Of a stretch of DNA of 41,564 nt, positions 24,676-32,947 are shown piece by piece. Within the stretch, counting starts at the first letter, position 1. Each line of letters begins with the position of its first letter. The DNA is from JANLQX01 sp031368215 (GTDB taxonomy: Bacteria; Actinomycetota; Acidimicrobiia; Acidimicrobiales; JANYDT01), in NCBI GenBank assembly GCA_031368215.1, contig JANLRD010000160.1:1-41564 (forward strand), given 5' to 3'. The translations under genes and the position numbers were made by a program. The notes beneath the pieces were generated by a model. The model saw only the letters and a program-made list of their open reading frames with translations, was not told the origin of the DNA and made no database searches.

Positions 24676-25044
24676 TCAACTGACCGTTGGCTGACGCCTG
24701 GCGACGGCTCGGAGCTCCACCGTGATGATGCGAGTCGATTTCGAGCGTTTTGTGGCGAGCAGGTGCGCGATGTCCGTTGGATCGCTGGAGAGGATGGTGT
24801 CGTTCCGTCGGCTGAGCGCCGCCACATGGCCGTCGACAACGTTTGCGGTCGACGAGGCGCGAAGCAACTCCCCGACGGCATGTCCGGCGGCGTCATCCAG
24901 CGCGGCGACATCGACGCCGCGGAGCACCGAGGCCAGTCGCGCCTGACGAGCACCGTGTCGCCAAACCTGCGCCACGACGGCACCGCTGGTTCGGATGGGG
25001 AGCCGATCCTGTTGGGCGACTCGCCTCAACTCGGATGGCGGTGG
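24676..25044 (-). pseudogene. VapC (PIN-domain) remnant lacking its N-terminus
   Basis: The minus-strand frame encodes AVVAQVWRHGARQARLASVL, then LRGVDVAALD, VVDGHVAAL and ILSSDPTDIAHLLA. This aligns segment by segment with the intact VapC at 28414-28785 (EVWRDGRRQARL, ALRGCRF, PVDALVVAYA, ITTDLNDLRALA). The first strand with the catalytic Asp (MILDSGALIA in the intact copy) is absent: upstream sequence in this frame is Pro/Arg-rich and unrelated. No antitoxin gene is adjacent. It is therefore a 5'-truncated toxin relic in the 583-bp gap before the helicase gene. The rest of that gap shows no gene. Confidence 0.7.
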
Positions 25045-25152
25045 GTCGCCGGGCGCCGGATACGGCGACGGGCGCCTACGCACCGGCTTTTCGGCACAGG
25101 CGGCCGAGGATCGATCCGGCGGCTGGCGACTCCGTTGTCGCACCCCTGCCGG

Positions 25153-25158
25153 TAGCCT
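25153..25158 (+). promoter_or_regulatory. -10 box of the pcrA helicase gene
   Basis: TAGCCT, 10 nt before ATG 25169. It is slightly farther than in the other leaderless genes. Confidence 0.5.
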
Positions 25159-25168
25159 CGGGTGGGTC

Positions 25169-28100
25169 ATGTCGGAGTTCCGCTCGCTGTTCGCCACCGC
25201 TGCCGATGCGGCGAAGAAGGCGCCCATCGGAACTTCCGCCGACGGGTTCGACGAAGACCGCCCGCCCCTGACCGACGACGACGCGCCCGGCCTCATCGAA
25301 GACGCGCCGCCGCCGGTCGAGGATCTTCTGGCCCGGGCCGAGCGTCTGGCCAAGCGGGTGATGGGTGAGGAGGCCGCTGACCGCCGCCGCCGCCGCATCG
25401 ACGTCACCGGGCTTCTGGCCGGGCTCAACCCCAACCAGCGCGACGCAGTGATCCACCCGGGAGGTCCGCTGCTCGTCGTGGCCGGCGCCGGCTCCGGCAA
25501 GACGAAGGTGCTCACCAGTCGTATCGCGTGGCTCATCGCCGAGGCCGGGATCTCGCCGTTCGAGATCCTCGCCATCACGTTCACCAACAAGGCCGCCGAT
25601 GAGATGCGCCACCGCGTCGGCGTCCTCGTTGGCCCGGTCGCCGACAAGATGTGGGTCTCGACCTTCCACTCGGCGTGCGTCCGCATCCTCCGCCGCGACG
25701 CCCATCGCCTCGGCTACGGGCAGTCCTTCACCATCTACGACCAGTCCGACGCCGTTCGTCTCGTGCAGTACGTGCTTCGAGACCTCAACGTCGACCCGAA
25801 GAAGTTCGCGCCGCGCGCCGTCCACGCCACGATCAGCGCAGCGAAGAACGATCTCGTCGATGCGGAAACGTTCCGGGCGAGGGCGGCGAATATCTACGAG
25901 CGCAAGATCGGCGAGATCTACACCGAGTATCAGCGCCGACTACTCGCCGCCAGTGCGATGGACTTCGACGACCTTCTGGTGCAGACCGTCCGTCTTCTCC
26001 AGACCGAGCCCGAAGTGCTCGATCACTACCGCAAGCGCTTCAAGCATCTCCTCGTCGACGAGTACCAGGACACCAACCGCGCCCAGAACGAACTCGTCCT
26101 CCTCCTCGGCGCCACCCACCGCAACGTCACCGTGGTCGGCGACTCGGACCAGTGTCTGCTCCCGGGAACGCTCGTACGCACCGACGGACCGGACGTTGCC
26201 ATCGAATCAGTTCGTGTCGCCGACAAGGTTGGGGCGACGCGTGGATCTCGCGAACTGGAACCGGCTTCGGTCGTTGTTGCGAGGCGGTCGTCCTACAGCG
26301 GCCCGCTCGTAACGTTGCGTTCGGGATCTCAGGCACTCACCGGTACGCCGCATCACGCCATTCCGGTGGTCTGCAACGAGGCCGCGGCCGATGAGGTCAT
26401 TCGAGTCACGATGTTCGCCACAGCCCGGGCGCAGCATCGGCTGCAATTCACGACCACTGACCGAGTTCTGGCCGAGACCCTGCGTTCGCACGGATTCGCG
26501 ATCGAACCGACGGGTGACCGGTGGTCCTTCGTCGAAGTGCACGAGTCATACCGGGAAGCGCTCGACGCGCTCCGTCTACTGAGTCGGGTTCGTGAGTTGC
26601 CGAGCGAGCGATTCATGCAGATCGGTGCCTCACTTCTCCGGTTGCTGCCACTCGGCAGTGTCCATCCGGGGATGAGTGTGCTCACCGACGATGGGTCGGG
26701 AACGTTGGGTGCAACGCGCGTCGATGCAGTGGAGCTCGGCCATTACGAGGGGCCGGTGCACGACCTAGAAGTTGATCAAGCGCACACCTACATTGCGAAT
26801 GGATTCCTCGTCCACAATTCCATCTACCGCTTTCGGGGCGCCGACATTCGCAACATCTTGGAGTTCGAGGAAGCTTTCGGCGATGCCACCGTCGTGATCC
26901 TCGACCAGAACTACCGCTCGTCGCAGAACATCCTCGACGCCGCGAACTCCGTGATCGCCAACAACGTCGGTCGCAAGCCCAAGGAGCTCTGGACGGCGGC
27001 CGGGCCCGGCCTTCCGATCACGCGCTACCACGCGGAGGACGAGCGTGATGAGGCGGGATGGATCGTGCGGGAGATGGCACGGCTCCACTCGACCGACGGG
27101 TTCAAGTGGAGCGACATGGCGGTCTTCTACCGCACGAATGCGTCGAGTCGGGTGGTGGAGGAACAGCTCGTCCGCGTGGGTGTGCCATACAAGGTGGTCG
27201 GTGGCACGAAGTTCTACGACCGCAAAGAGGTGAAGGACGTACTCGCCTATCTCCGCGTCGTCGTGAATCCCGACGACGAGGTTTCGCTCAAGCGGGTCAT
27301 CAACGTCCCCAAGCGTGGCGTCGGCGACACCTCGATCGGACGCATCGACGCATGGGCCCGCGCCAACGGACGCAAGTTCGGCGAAGCGTTGGCTCACGGC
27401 GAAGATGCCGGCGTCACCGGAAAGGCCCTCACCGGTGTCCGGGCCTTCACTGCATTGCTCGAAGACCTGCGCCTGATCGAACCGAAGCCGGCCGACGTGC
27501 TGCAGGCGATCCTTGATCGCACGGGCTACGTCGCCGAGCTCGAAGCCGAGAACTCGATCGAGTCGGCGGGACGTCTGGAGAACCTCGGGGAGCTCCTCGG
27601 TCAGTCGAAGGACTTCGACACCCTCGAGGAGTTCCTCGAATCGGTGTCTCTGGTCGCCGACTCCGACGATCTCGTCGGTCCGGAGGGAAGTGGTGACGAC
27701 ACCCAGGTGATCCTCATGACCCTCCACACGGCGAAGGGGCTCGAGTTTCCGGTGGTGTTCCTCGTCGGCCTCGAGGACGGTGTGTTCCCGCACATCCGTT
27801 CACTCGGCGAACCTGATGAACTCGAAGAGGAACGTCGTCTCGCGTATGTCGGTATTACCCGGGCGCGCCAACGGCTCTATCTGACCCATGCGTGGTGTCG
27901 CTCGTTGTTCGGTTCGACCCAGTACAACCCGATCAGCCGGTTCCTCACCGAGATCCCCGAGGGTCTCATCGTCAACGTGGGCGAATCGAAGCGGAGTGGA
28001 CCGTCGTGGTCGGGTCCGTCAGGTGGGTTCGGCGGAGCGGCAACGGGTCGCAAGTGGAACGAGGAGTGGAAGGCCCGCCGCGACCGCGACGGAAGCCTCG

Positions 28101-28396
28101 ATTCCGACGACACGTCTGGACGGGTGTTCGGTGGTGGCGGGCGCGGCAGTGCTGCTCACCGCGAAGACGTTGTCGACGCGGCGCTGCGTGCCTCGAAGCG
28201 GGACACGCCGGCGGCGACGACCGGCGCCGAAACTCTGGGCCTCACCGTCGGCGACATGATCGTCCACAAGCGCTACGGCGAAGGACGCATCGTCGAGCTG
28301 CTCGGGAGCGGCGACAAGACGGAGGCGGTGGTGGCCTTCCCGAGCTTTGGAGAGAAGCGCTTCCTACTCGCCTTCACCCCGCTGAAGAAGGCGTGA
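25169..28396 (+). CDS. pcrA: UvrD/PcrA-type ATP-dependent DNA helicase with intein
   Basis: SF1A 3'-5' helicase precursor of 1075 codons (853 aa after splicing). An acidic, unusual N-terminal extension of about 80 residues precedes the Q-motif region LNPNQRDAVIH. Walker A is AGAGSGKT (K111), motif II is LLVDEYQDTNRAQ, and motif III is split by the intein at GDSDQ / SIYRFRGAD. Later motifs include LDQNYRSSQNIL (IV), VILMTLHTAKGLEFPVVFLVG (V) and RRLAYVGITRARQRLYL (VI). The C-terminus carries the PcrA Tudor-like RNA-polymerase-contact domain (GDMIVHKRYGEGRIVELLGS). Role: DNA repair and clearing of replication/transcription conflicts. Helicase activity should require intein excision, because motif III is interrupted. 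Confidence 0.95.
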   Translation: MSEFRSLFATAADAAKKAPIGTSADGFDEDRPPLTDDDAPGLIEDAPPPVEDLLARAERLAKRVMGEEAADRRRRRIDVTGLLAGLNPNQRDAVIHPGGPLLVVAGAGSGKTKVLTSRIAWLIAEAGISPFEILAITFTNKAADEMRHRVGVLVGPVADKMWVSTFHSACVRILRRDAHRLGYGQSFTIYDQSDAVRLVQYVLRDLNVDPKKFAPRAVHATISAAKNDLVDAETFRARAANIYERKIGEIYTEYQRRLLAASAMDFDDLLVQTVRLLQTEPEVLDHYRKRFKHLLVDEYQDTNRAQNELVLLLGATHRNVTVVGDSDQCLLPGTLVRTDGPDVAIESVRVADKVGATRGSRELEPASVVVARRSSYSGPLVTLRSGSQALTGTPHHAIPVVCNEAAADEVIRVTMFATARAQHRLQFTTTDRVLAETLRSHGFAIEPTGDRWSFVEVHESYREALDALRLLSRVRELPSERFMQIGASLLRLLPLGSVHPGMSVLTDDGSGTLGATRVDAVELGHYEGPVHDLEVDQAHTYIANGFLVHNSIYRFRGADIRNILEFEEAFGDATVVILDQNYRSSQNILDAANSVIANNVGRKPKELWTAAGPGLPITRYHAEDERDEAGWIVREMARLHSTDGFKWSDMAVFYRTNASSRVVEEQLVRVGVPYKVVGGTKFYDRKEVKDVLAYLRVVVNPDDEVSLKRVINVPKRGVGDTSIGRIDAWARANGRKFGEALAHGEDAGVTGKALTGVRAFTALLEDLRLIEPKPADVLQAILDRTGYVAELEAENSIESAGRLENLGELLGQSKDFDTLEEFLESVSLVADSDDLVGPEGSGDDTQVILMTLHTAKGLEFPVVFLVGLEDGVFPHIRSLGEPDELEEERRLAYVGITRARQRLYLTHAWCRSLFGSTQYNPISRFLTEIPEGLIVNVGESKRSGPSWSGPSGGFGGAATGRKWNEEWKARRDRDGSLDSDDTSGRVFGGGGRGSAAHREDVVDAALRASKRDTPAATTGAETLGLTVGDMIVHKRYGEGRIVELLGSGDKTEAVVAFPSFGEKRFLLAFTPLKKA
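26153..26818 (+). other. Mini-intein in the PcrA helicase motif III (222 aa)
   Basis: Residues 329-550 of the precursor form a protein-splicing element. Block A is CLLPGTLVRT with Cys1. Block B is ALTGTPHHAIPV (TxxH). Block F is VHDLEVDQAHTYIANG, and block G is FLVHN with the penultimate His and terminal Asn. The +1 extein residue is Ser of SIYRF. The region between blocks B and F is about 120 residues with no LAGLIDADG or HNH motif seen, so a functional homing endonuclease is probably absent. Codon choice near the 3' end (CTA, GTT, ATT, AAT) is less GC-rich than in the exteins, which fits acquisition by transfer. Confidence 0.93.
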
Positions 28397-28413
28397 TGGG
28401 CCTCGCCAACACC

Positions 28414-28785
28414 TCACAGTTCACGGATACGCGCCCCCCGCGCGTAGTTTGCAAGCGCCCGGAGGTCGTTGAGGTCCGTGGTGATCACCAGGTCACGTTG
28501 TTGCGCTGCGTACGCGACAACAAGAGCATCCACGGGATCGGCGAGGCCGCTTTTTGCACAAAGGACGCCCGCGGCACGGGCGAGATCAGCGTCCGGAGCA
28601 ACGAATCGGCATCCGCGCAGTGCCTGGCCAAGGCGGGCCTGACGTCGGCCGTCTCGCCAGACTTCGGTCAGGACGGGCGTCAGGACGACAGGGATTACCT
28701 GTTCCCTTCGGGCCAATTCAAAGACCCCCCAGAAACGACGGTCATCTCGGTCGGCGGCGATGAGCGCTCCGGAGTCGAGGATCAA
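28414..28785 (-). CDS. vapC: PIN-domain toxin VapC
   Basis: A 123-aa PIN endoribonuclease, intact: D4 (MILDSGALIA), E41 (LTEVWRDG), D86 (PVDALVV) and D104 (ITTDLNDL). It is of the same subgroup as the relic at 24676-25044. The gene overlaps the upstream antitoxin gene by 4 nt (28782-28785) and converges on the helicase gene, with 17 bp between stops. Confidence 0.9.
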   Translation of the reverse strand: MILDSGALIAADRDDRRFWGVFELARREQVIPVVLTPVLTEVWRDGRRQARLGQALRGCRFVAPDADLARAAGVLCAKSGLADPVDALVVAYAAQQRDLVITTDLNDLRALANYARGARIREL

Positions 28786-29024
28786 CGAAGGGAACCGAAG
28801 CGCCGCCGAGCACGAGCGAGTTCGAGTTCGGTGATCGCCCCGTTGTCCTTTTCGAAGGCCGAGACCGCCTCGGCCATGGCTCGGAGTTTGAGCTTCTGCT
28901 CGGCGGCTTCGTTCAGCCAGGAGGACACCGAGACGCCATCTTCGCTCGCTGCCTGTTCCACTGCAGCGAGGACATCGTCATTCAGTCCGACCGATCGCTT
29001 TGTCACGGTACGCATGCCAAGCAT
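28782..29024 (-). CDS. vapB: VapB-type antitoxin
   Basis: An 80-aa antitoxin partner. TKRSVGLNDDVLAAVEQAAS then VSVSSWLNEAAEQKL forms a ribbon-helix-helix module, and the C-terminal helix ends ARARRRFGSLR. ATG 29024 is used; ATG 29015 (MRTVTKRSV) is an alternative three codons in. Its stop overlaps the VapC start, giving the standard antitoxin-toxin order. Confidence 0.85.
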   Translation of the reverse strand: MLGMRTVTKRSVGLNDDVLAAVEQAASEDGVSVSSWLNEAAEQKLKLRAMAEAVSAFEKDNGAITELELARARRRFGSLR

Positions 29025-29075
29025 TCTCGCACGTTGCTACCGGCGGGAGCAACGGTCGTCTAGAGCCCGGTGGAC

Positions 29076-29438
29076 ATGAATCCCGAGGACTCTCGGACCC
29101 TGACCATGCCGGCGGAGGGCATCATTGCGCTGCAGACGGTGATCGGCATCATTGACGACCACGCGCTTCACGCCGACCCGTGGGTCTACGCGTCGCTGAC
29201 GAAGACACTGCAGGAGAACTCCCCGGTATCGACCGGCGCTGAGGGGGATGAGATCTCGATCCAACTGTCGATGCCGGAGGCCGACCTCCTGCTCCGTGGA
29301 CTGTCCTTCACCGAAGCGATGAGCGTCGAGTTGCCCTGGTACGAGATGGTGATCTTCACCGTGCAGTTCGTCGGCGATGCGCTGCTCGGATTGTGGTCCG
29401 ATGCCGAATGGCTTGCCTACCGGGACGGGCCCCGGTAG
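29076..29438 (+). CDS. Hypothetical protein (120 aa)
   Basis: Unrecognised small acidic protein. Recognisable features are an N-terminal MPAEGIIALQTVIGIIDDHAL helix-like segment, EADLLLRGLSFTEAMSVELPW and an aromatic end (LLGLWSDAEWLAYRDGPR). No signal peptide. ATG 29076 is preferred to GTG 29070. The stop codon lies inside a hairpin at 29415-29440. The GC-rich third-position pattern supports coding. It is convergent with the TerC gene. Confidence 0.6.
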   Translation: MNPEDSRTLTMPAEGIIALQTVIGIIDDHALHADPWVYASLTKTLQENSPVSTGAEGDEISIQLSMPEADLLLRGLSFTEAMSVELPWYEMVIFTVQFVGDALLGLWSDAEWLAYRDGPR

Positions 29439-29440
29439 GC
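29415..29440. terminator. Hairpin at the end of the hypothetical gene
   Basis: 10-bp arms GCCTACCGGG (29415-29424) and CCCGGTAGGC (29431-29440) around ACGGGC. It overlaps the TAG stop at 29436-29438 and lies in a short convergent gap before the TerC stop at 29457. No clear U-tract. Confidence 0.55.
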
Positions 29441-29456
29441 ATACCCGGGAAGCGGG

Positions 29457-30476
29457 TCAGTGGGCCGACACCGTCATCGGGGTTGTGTCCGTCGTGGTAC
29501 CCGAAGAATCCGACGGCCCGCTGCCGTTGTCCTTGTTGTGGCGCTGCGAAGCAATGATGGCAACCGTAAGTGCACCGAGGATGATGGCGAGGGAGATGAA
29601 CGTATTCATGTGATACCAGTGCGCGGTGATCATCTTCGCCCCGACGAACACCAAGATGAACCCAAGTGCGTGGGAGAGGTAGTGGAACTTCTCCTTGGCG
29701 TCGGCGAGGAGGAAGTACATGGCCCGCAGACCGAGGATGGCGAACGCGTTCGACGCGAAGACCAGATACGGCTCACGGGAAACGGCCAGGATCGCAGGAA
29801 CCGAGTCGACGGCGAACACGACGTCGGTGAGTTCGACCACGACGAGCGCCACGAACAGCGGAGTGGCTACACGCTTGGCGTTGACCCGGGTGAAGAACTT
29901 GTGCCCGTCGAGACTGTCGGAGACCGGGATGAACCGTCTCACCAGTGAAAGCCCTCTCGACGCGTCGCCCGCTTCCTCGTCGTTGCGATGGCGAATGATC
30001 TTGACGCCGGTGAAGACCAGGAACACGCCGAAGATCAAGAGGACCCACCAGAACCTGGCGATCAACGCACTGCCAAGGCCGATGAAGATCGCCCGCATGG
30101 CGAGCGCTCCGAAGATGCCCCAGAACAACACCCGATGCTGATACTTCAACGGCACCGCCATAGCGGTGAACAGCATCGACCAGACGAAGACGTTGTCGAC
30201 GCTGAGCGCCTTCTCGATCACGTAACCCGACATGTATTCGCCGAACGCGCCGCCGCCGAACGTTGCGAGCATTACGCCACCGAAGGCCAGACCACACGCC
30301 ACCCAGCCGAGCGATTCCCGGAGAGCTTCTTTGGGTGTCGGCTCGTGATCATCACGATGGCGGAACAGGTCGACGGCCAACATGAGGGCCAGCATGGCCA
30401 CAAGGGCGATCCACGCCCAGAACGGTACGTCGAGGTCGACGAAGTCGGATTTGGATTCAGCGGCAGCAAGAAACAC
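29457..30476 (-). CDS. TerC-family integral membrane protein (probable manganese exporter)
   Basis: TerC/Alx-family protein of about 339 aa with about nine membrane helices. Diagnostic segments are FGEYMSGYVIEKALSVDNVF, VVVELTDVVFAVDSVPAILA and FAILGLRAMYFLLAD, with the conserved membrane-embedded acidic residues. TerC-family proteins controlled by yybP-ykoY riboswitches export Mn(2+). GTG 30476 is preceded by GGAG at good spacing; TTG 30506 (adding MFNDLLENPS) is an alternative close behind the riboswitch. The C-terminal tail is polar and Ser/Thr-rich. Confidence 0.92.
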   Translation of the reverse strand: MFLAAAESKSDFVDLDVPFWAWIALVAMLALMLAVDLFRHRDDHEPTPKEALRESLGWVACGLAFGGVMLATFGGGAFGEYMSGYVIEKALSVDNVFVWSMLFTAMAVPLKYQHRVLFWGIFGALAMRAIFIGLGSALIARFWWVLLIFGVFLVFTGVKIIRHRNDEEAGDASRGLSLVRRFIPVSDSLDGHKFFTRVNAKRVATPLFVALVVVELTDVVFAVDSVPAILAVSREPYLVFASNAFAILGLRAMYFLLADAKEKFHYLSHALGFILVFVGAKMITAHWYHMNTFISLAIILGALTVAIIASQRHNKDNGSGPSDSSGTTTDTTPMTVSAH

Positions 30477-30515
30477 GGAAGGGTTCTCCAGGAGATCGTT
30501 GAACAACAGGTCTCA

Positions 30516-30610
30516 CCGGAAGGTCTCTCCGCCCGAAACCGGGCTGGCCGCACCGGATCTGCACGCAGACCGTGATGACGATGGGCCTCGCGGGATACTC
30601 CCCTTCAGGA
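30516..30610 (-). promoter_or_regulatory. yybP-ykoY manganese riboswitch
   Basis: Read on the minus strand, the leader starts with GAAGGGGAGTA (from 30606) and later has GGAGAGACCTTC (about 30530-30519). These are the conserved L1 and L3 parts of the Mn(2+) aptamer. GAAGG pairs with CCTTC to form P1, extended by CC/GG across a mismatch. Inside are CGTCATCACGG, a TCTGC/GCAGA hairpin and a GCCCG/CGGGC hairpin. The 3' end overlaps a GGTGAG close to the TTG start candidate at 30506. The class is known to control TerC-type Mn exporters. Confidence 0.85.
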
Positions 30611-30703
30611 TATAGCTAGATCGTAACCGTCCTCGGCGTCGGTCTGTTCCCTCCCGGGCGGATCTTTCCCGCCGCCGCCCTGTTCAGCAAGACTGTCTGT
30701 CCC

Positions 30704-32239
30704 ATGGGCATCACCGGACGACTTCGAGCCCGCGCCGCGATGGCGCTCTCCGACGATGGGCTCTCGCTCGGAACTCTTGCGGACGGCATTGCGTCGGCGC
30801 ACGAATCGAAGACCCTCATCACGACTGCCGACGGTCTTCGTTGGACCGCGAACGAGATTGCCGGGTCGGTCGACCACGCCGCCGAGTTCGTGCACACGCG
30901 CATCGCCAAGGGCGATCGCGTCTTGATCGAGTTCCCGAACGGCCCGGAGCTGGTCCTCGGGTGCCTGGCCGTCTGTCGGGCCGGGGGAGTGGCCGTTCCG
31001 CTGAACGACGCGTCGACTCCTGCGGAACGGGAGCACGTGCGCCGGGATTCGGGCGCCACGCTCACCCTCTCGGACCCGACGATCGTCGCTCCCCGGGAGC
31101 GCCCGACAACCCACCACCTCGATGTCGAGGTGAATCCTGCCGACGTCGCGGTGCTGCTCTACACGTCGGGCACCACCGGCAAGCCGAAGGGAGCCGCGCT
31201 GACCCATCGGGGACTGCTCTCGTCCACGCGCCGCCTCGCGCTGATCCCGACCGGGCTGCGACGCGACGAGGCCGTCATGGCGCTTCCCCTGGCCCACGTG
31301 ATGGGCTTCGCCGGGTTCCTCGGCACCATGACCGCCGGTGTGCCGGTGTTCGTGTTCCGCCGGTTCCGCCCCGACGATGTGCTCGACGCCATCGAACGTC
31401 GTCGGTCGACGATCTTCGTCGGGGTTCCAGCGATGTACCGGATGATGCTCGAAGCGGGGGCGGCCCAACGCGACCTCACCAGCGTGCGGCTGTGGATGTG
31501 TGGTGCCGACGCCATGCCGGCCGAACTGGCCCGTCAATTCCAGCGTATGGGTGCCTCGGCCACGTTGCCGATCCTCGGCACCCCGGTCGGGGAAGCGCTG
31601 TTCGTCGAGGGCTACGGCATGGTCGAGCTCTCGGGAGCGGCGATCGTCAAGGTCACCCCTCCCTACGCCGGTGGATGGTTGAACAAGGCACGTGGCGCAA
31701 CCTTGCCGGGGTACAAGACGCGGGTGGTCGACGACAACGACGCAACGGTGAAGGTCGGCCAGATCGGCGAGCTGCTGGTGCACGGACCCGGGGTGCTCGA
31801 CGGCTACCACGGCGATGAGAAGGCGACTGCGGCGACCCGCACATCTGACGGCTGGGTCCGGACCGGGGATCTCGTCCGCCGGGGAGTCGGAGGCACGGTC
31901 GAGTTCGTCGGTCGAGCGAAGGACGTCATCAAGGTCGGTGGCTACTCCGTCTACGCCGCCGAGGTGCAAGCGGCTCTCGAGGCCATTGACGGCGTCGCCG
32001 AGGCGGCCGTTGTCGGACTTCCCGACCCCCGTCGTGGTGAACGGGTCGCGGCCGCGGTGCGCATGATGCCCGGGCGCTCGCTGACTCCGGCCTTCCTTCG
32101 CTCTGCGGTCGGAGAGACGCTCACGCCGTACAAGGTCCCGTCGTTGGTGGTCGTCGTCGACGATCTCCCGCTGACCACGACGGGGAAGATCAGGCGAGCC
32201 GAACTGCGCGCCATCCTCGTGGAGCGCACCAGCGACTGA
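30704..32239 (+). CDS. AMP-dependent acyl-CoA synthetase/ligase
   Basis: ANL-superfamily enzyme of 511 aa that activates a carboxylic acid to acyl-AMP and then acyl-CoA. Motifs: the phosphate loop YTSGTTGKPKGAALTH, PLAHVMGFAG, GADAMPAELA, YGMVEL (usually YGMTE, so Val replaces Thr), the GDL hinge in WVRTGDLVRR, KVGGYSVYAAEVQAALE and the catalytic lysine in TTTGKIRRAEL. Substrate chain length is not predictable. ATG 30704 is divergent from the riboswitch-controlled gene; no Shine-Dalgarno or clear -10 is seen. Confidence 0.92.
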   Translation: MGITGRLRARAAMALSDDGLSLGTLADGIASAHESKTLITTADGLRWTANEIAGSVDHAAEFVHTRIAKGDRVLIEFPNGPELVLGCLAVCRAGGVAVPLNDASTPAEREHVRRDSGATLTLSDPTIVAPRERPTTHHLDVEVNPADVAVLLYTSGTTGKPKGAALTHRGLLSSTRRLALIPTGLRRDEAVMALPLAHVMGFAGFLGTMTAGVPVFVFRRFRPDDVLDAIERRRSTIFVGVPAMYRMMLEAGAAQRDLTSVRLWMCGADAMPAELARQFQRMGASATLPILGTPVGEALFVEGYGMVELSGAAIVKVTPPYAGGWLNKARGATLPGYKTRVVDDNDATVKVGQIGELLVHGPGVLDGYHGDEKATAATRTSDGWVRTGDLVRRGVGGTVEFVGRAKDVIKVGGYSVYAAEVQAALEAIDGVAEAAVVGLPDPRRGERVAAAVRMMPGRSLTPAFLRSAVGETLTPYKVPSLVVVVDDLPLTTTGKIRRAELRAILVERTSD

Positions 32240-32257
32240 TGGCCCCGAGCAACGGGT

Positions 32258-32324
32258 GGTGAGTTGGCGCCGCGGTGTCGAGTTCGCGGTGGTCGTTTCG
32301 GCGCCAACCTGGCGCCAACTCGCC
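32258..32324. repeat. Inverted repeat with TTGGCGCC arms
   Basis: GGTGAGTTGGCGCC (32258-32271) pairs with GGCGCCAACTCGCC (32311-32324) with one wobble or mismatch. A second GGCGCCAAC at 32300-32308 competes for the same left arm. It sits in the convergent gap after the acyl-CoA ligase and before the 32346 gene; it may be a terminator or a dispersed repeat. Confidence 0.55.
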
Positions 32325-32345
32325 ACACAAATGGCGCGCGCCGGA

Positions 32346-32906
32346 CTACGACGGCGGGCGGGTCTTCAACGTGTCGGCGTACGCGACGTTGAGGTCGATG
32401 ATCAACCGGTCTGCGGCGACGTCGGCTTTGGCCGAGTAGCGCTCCAGGGGCGCGCCGCCGTCGTCTCGCGTGCCGTCGGGCGCGTAGATCCCCTGGGTGC
32501 ACGGGTTCACGAACACCTTGCGGGCGGGATCCCAGCGGACCGCGCATTCGATGGGCTGCCCCTTCGGGAGGGCGTTGAACGCGGCCCACTGTTCCCCCAC
32601 GTAGATGACCGCCAGCGGGAGTGGGCGGTCGTCGCGCACGAGATCGTTGAAGAAGAGCGGCCCATCGCCGGCTCGCTGCGTCCGCTTCTCGAGCTGGCGC
32701 ATGATGAACAGTCGGTTGCCCAGGTTGACCCGTTCGGGTCGCTTCGCGGCCACACGAGAGAACAGCACCAGCACGATCGCACTCACGCAAAGCGCCACGA
32801 CGACGGCGACGATCATCCGGATCGTGTGATCCCGACGCCTCGTTGCCGCCGGTGGCCGCCAGCCCGCCGGCGTCGGCGGCGGAGGAGCGGGGGGTCGGCG
32901 GGCCAC
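32346..32906 (-). CDS. Membrane-anchored protein with degenerate Rieske-like domain
   Basis: The 186-aa product has a Pro/Arg-rich N-terminus, one transmembrane helix (MIVAVVVALCVSAIVLVLF) and a C-terminal domain that resembles a Rieske fold: ECAVRWDPARKVFVNPCTQG, IYAPDG, GGAPLERYSAKADVAADRL. Cysteines occur at the two cluster-loop positions, but the paired histidines (CxH, CxxH) are absent, so a 2Fe-2S cluster is unlikely. The assignment is by eye. GTG 32906 is 6 nt after a TAGGTT box. Confidence 0.65.
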   Translation of the reverse strand: MARRPPAPPPPTPAGWRPPAATRRRDHTIRMIVAVVVALCVSAIVLVLFSRVAAKRPERVNLGNRLFIMRQLEKRTQRAGDGPLFFNDLVRDDRPLPLAVIYVGEQWAAFNALPKGQPIECAVRWDPARKVFVNPCTQGIYAPDGTRDDGGAPLERYSAKADVAADRLIIDLNVAYADTLKTRPPS

Positions 32907-32912
32907 GCCTCC

Positions 32913-32918
32913 AACCTA
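32913..32918 (-). promoter_or_regulatory. -10 box of the Rieske-like gene (leaderless)
   Basis: TAGGTT on the minus strand, 6 nt before GTG 32906. Divergent from the mutase promoter. Confidence 0.6.
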
Positions 32919-32947
32919 CCGGTTCGCTCTCGTGCCCCGACCAGCCG

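Noticed and set aside
26380..26700. Homing endonuclease domain within the PcrA intein
   Set aside because: About 120 residues between blocks B and F without LAGLIDADG or HNH residues; better read as a relic or linker.
30605..32326. Minus-strand open frame of 573 codons opposite the acyl-CoA ligase
   Set aside because: Antisense shadow; the plus-strand ligase has all ANL motifs.
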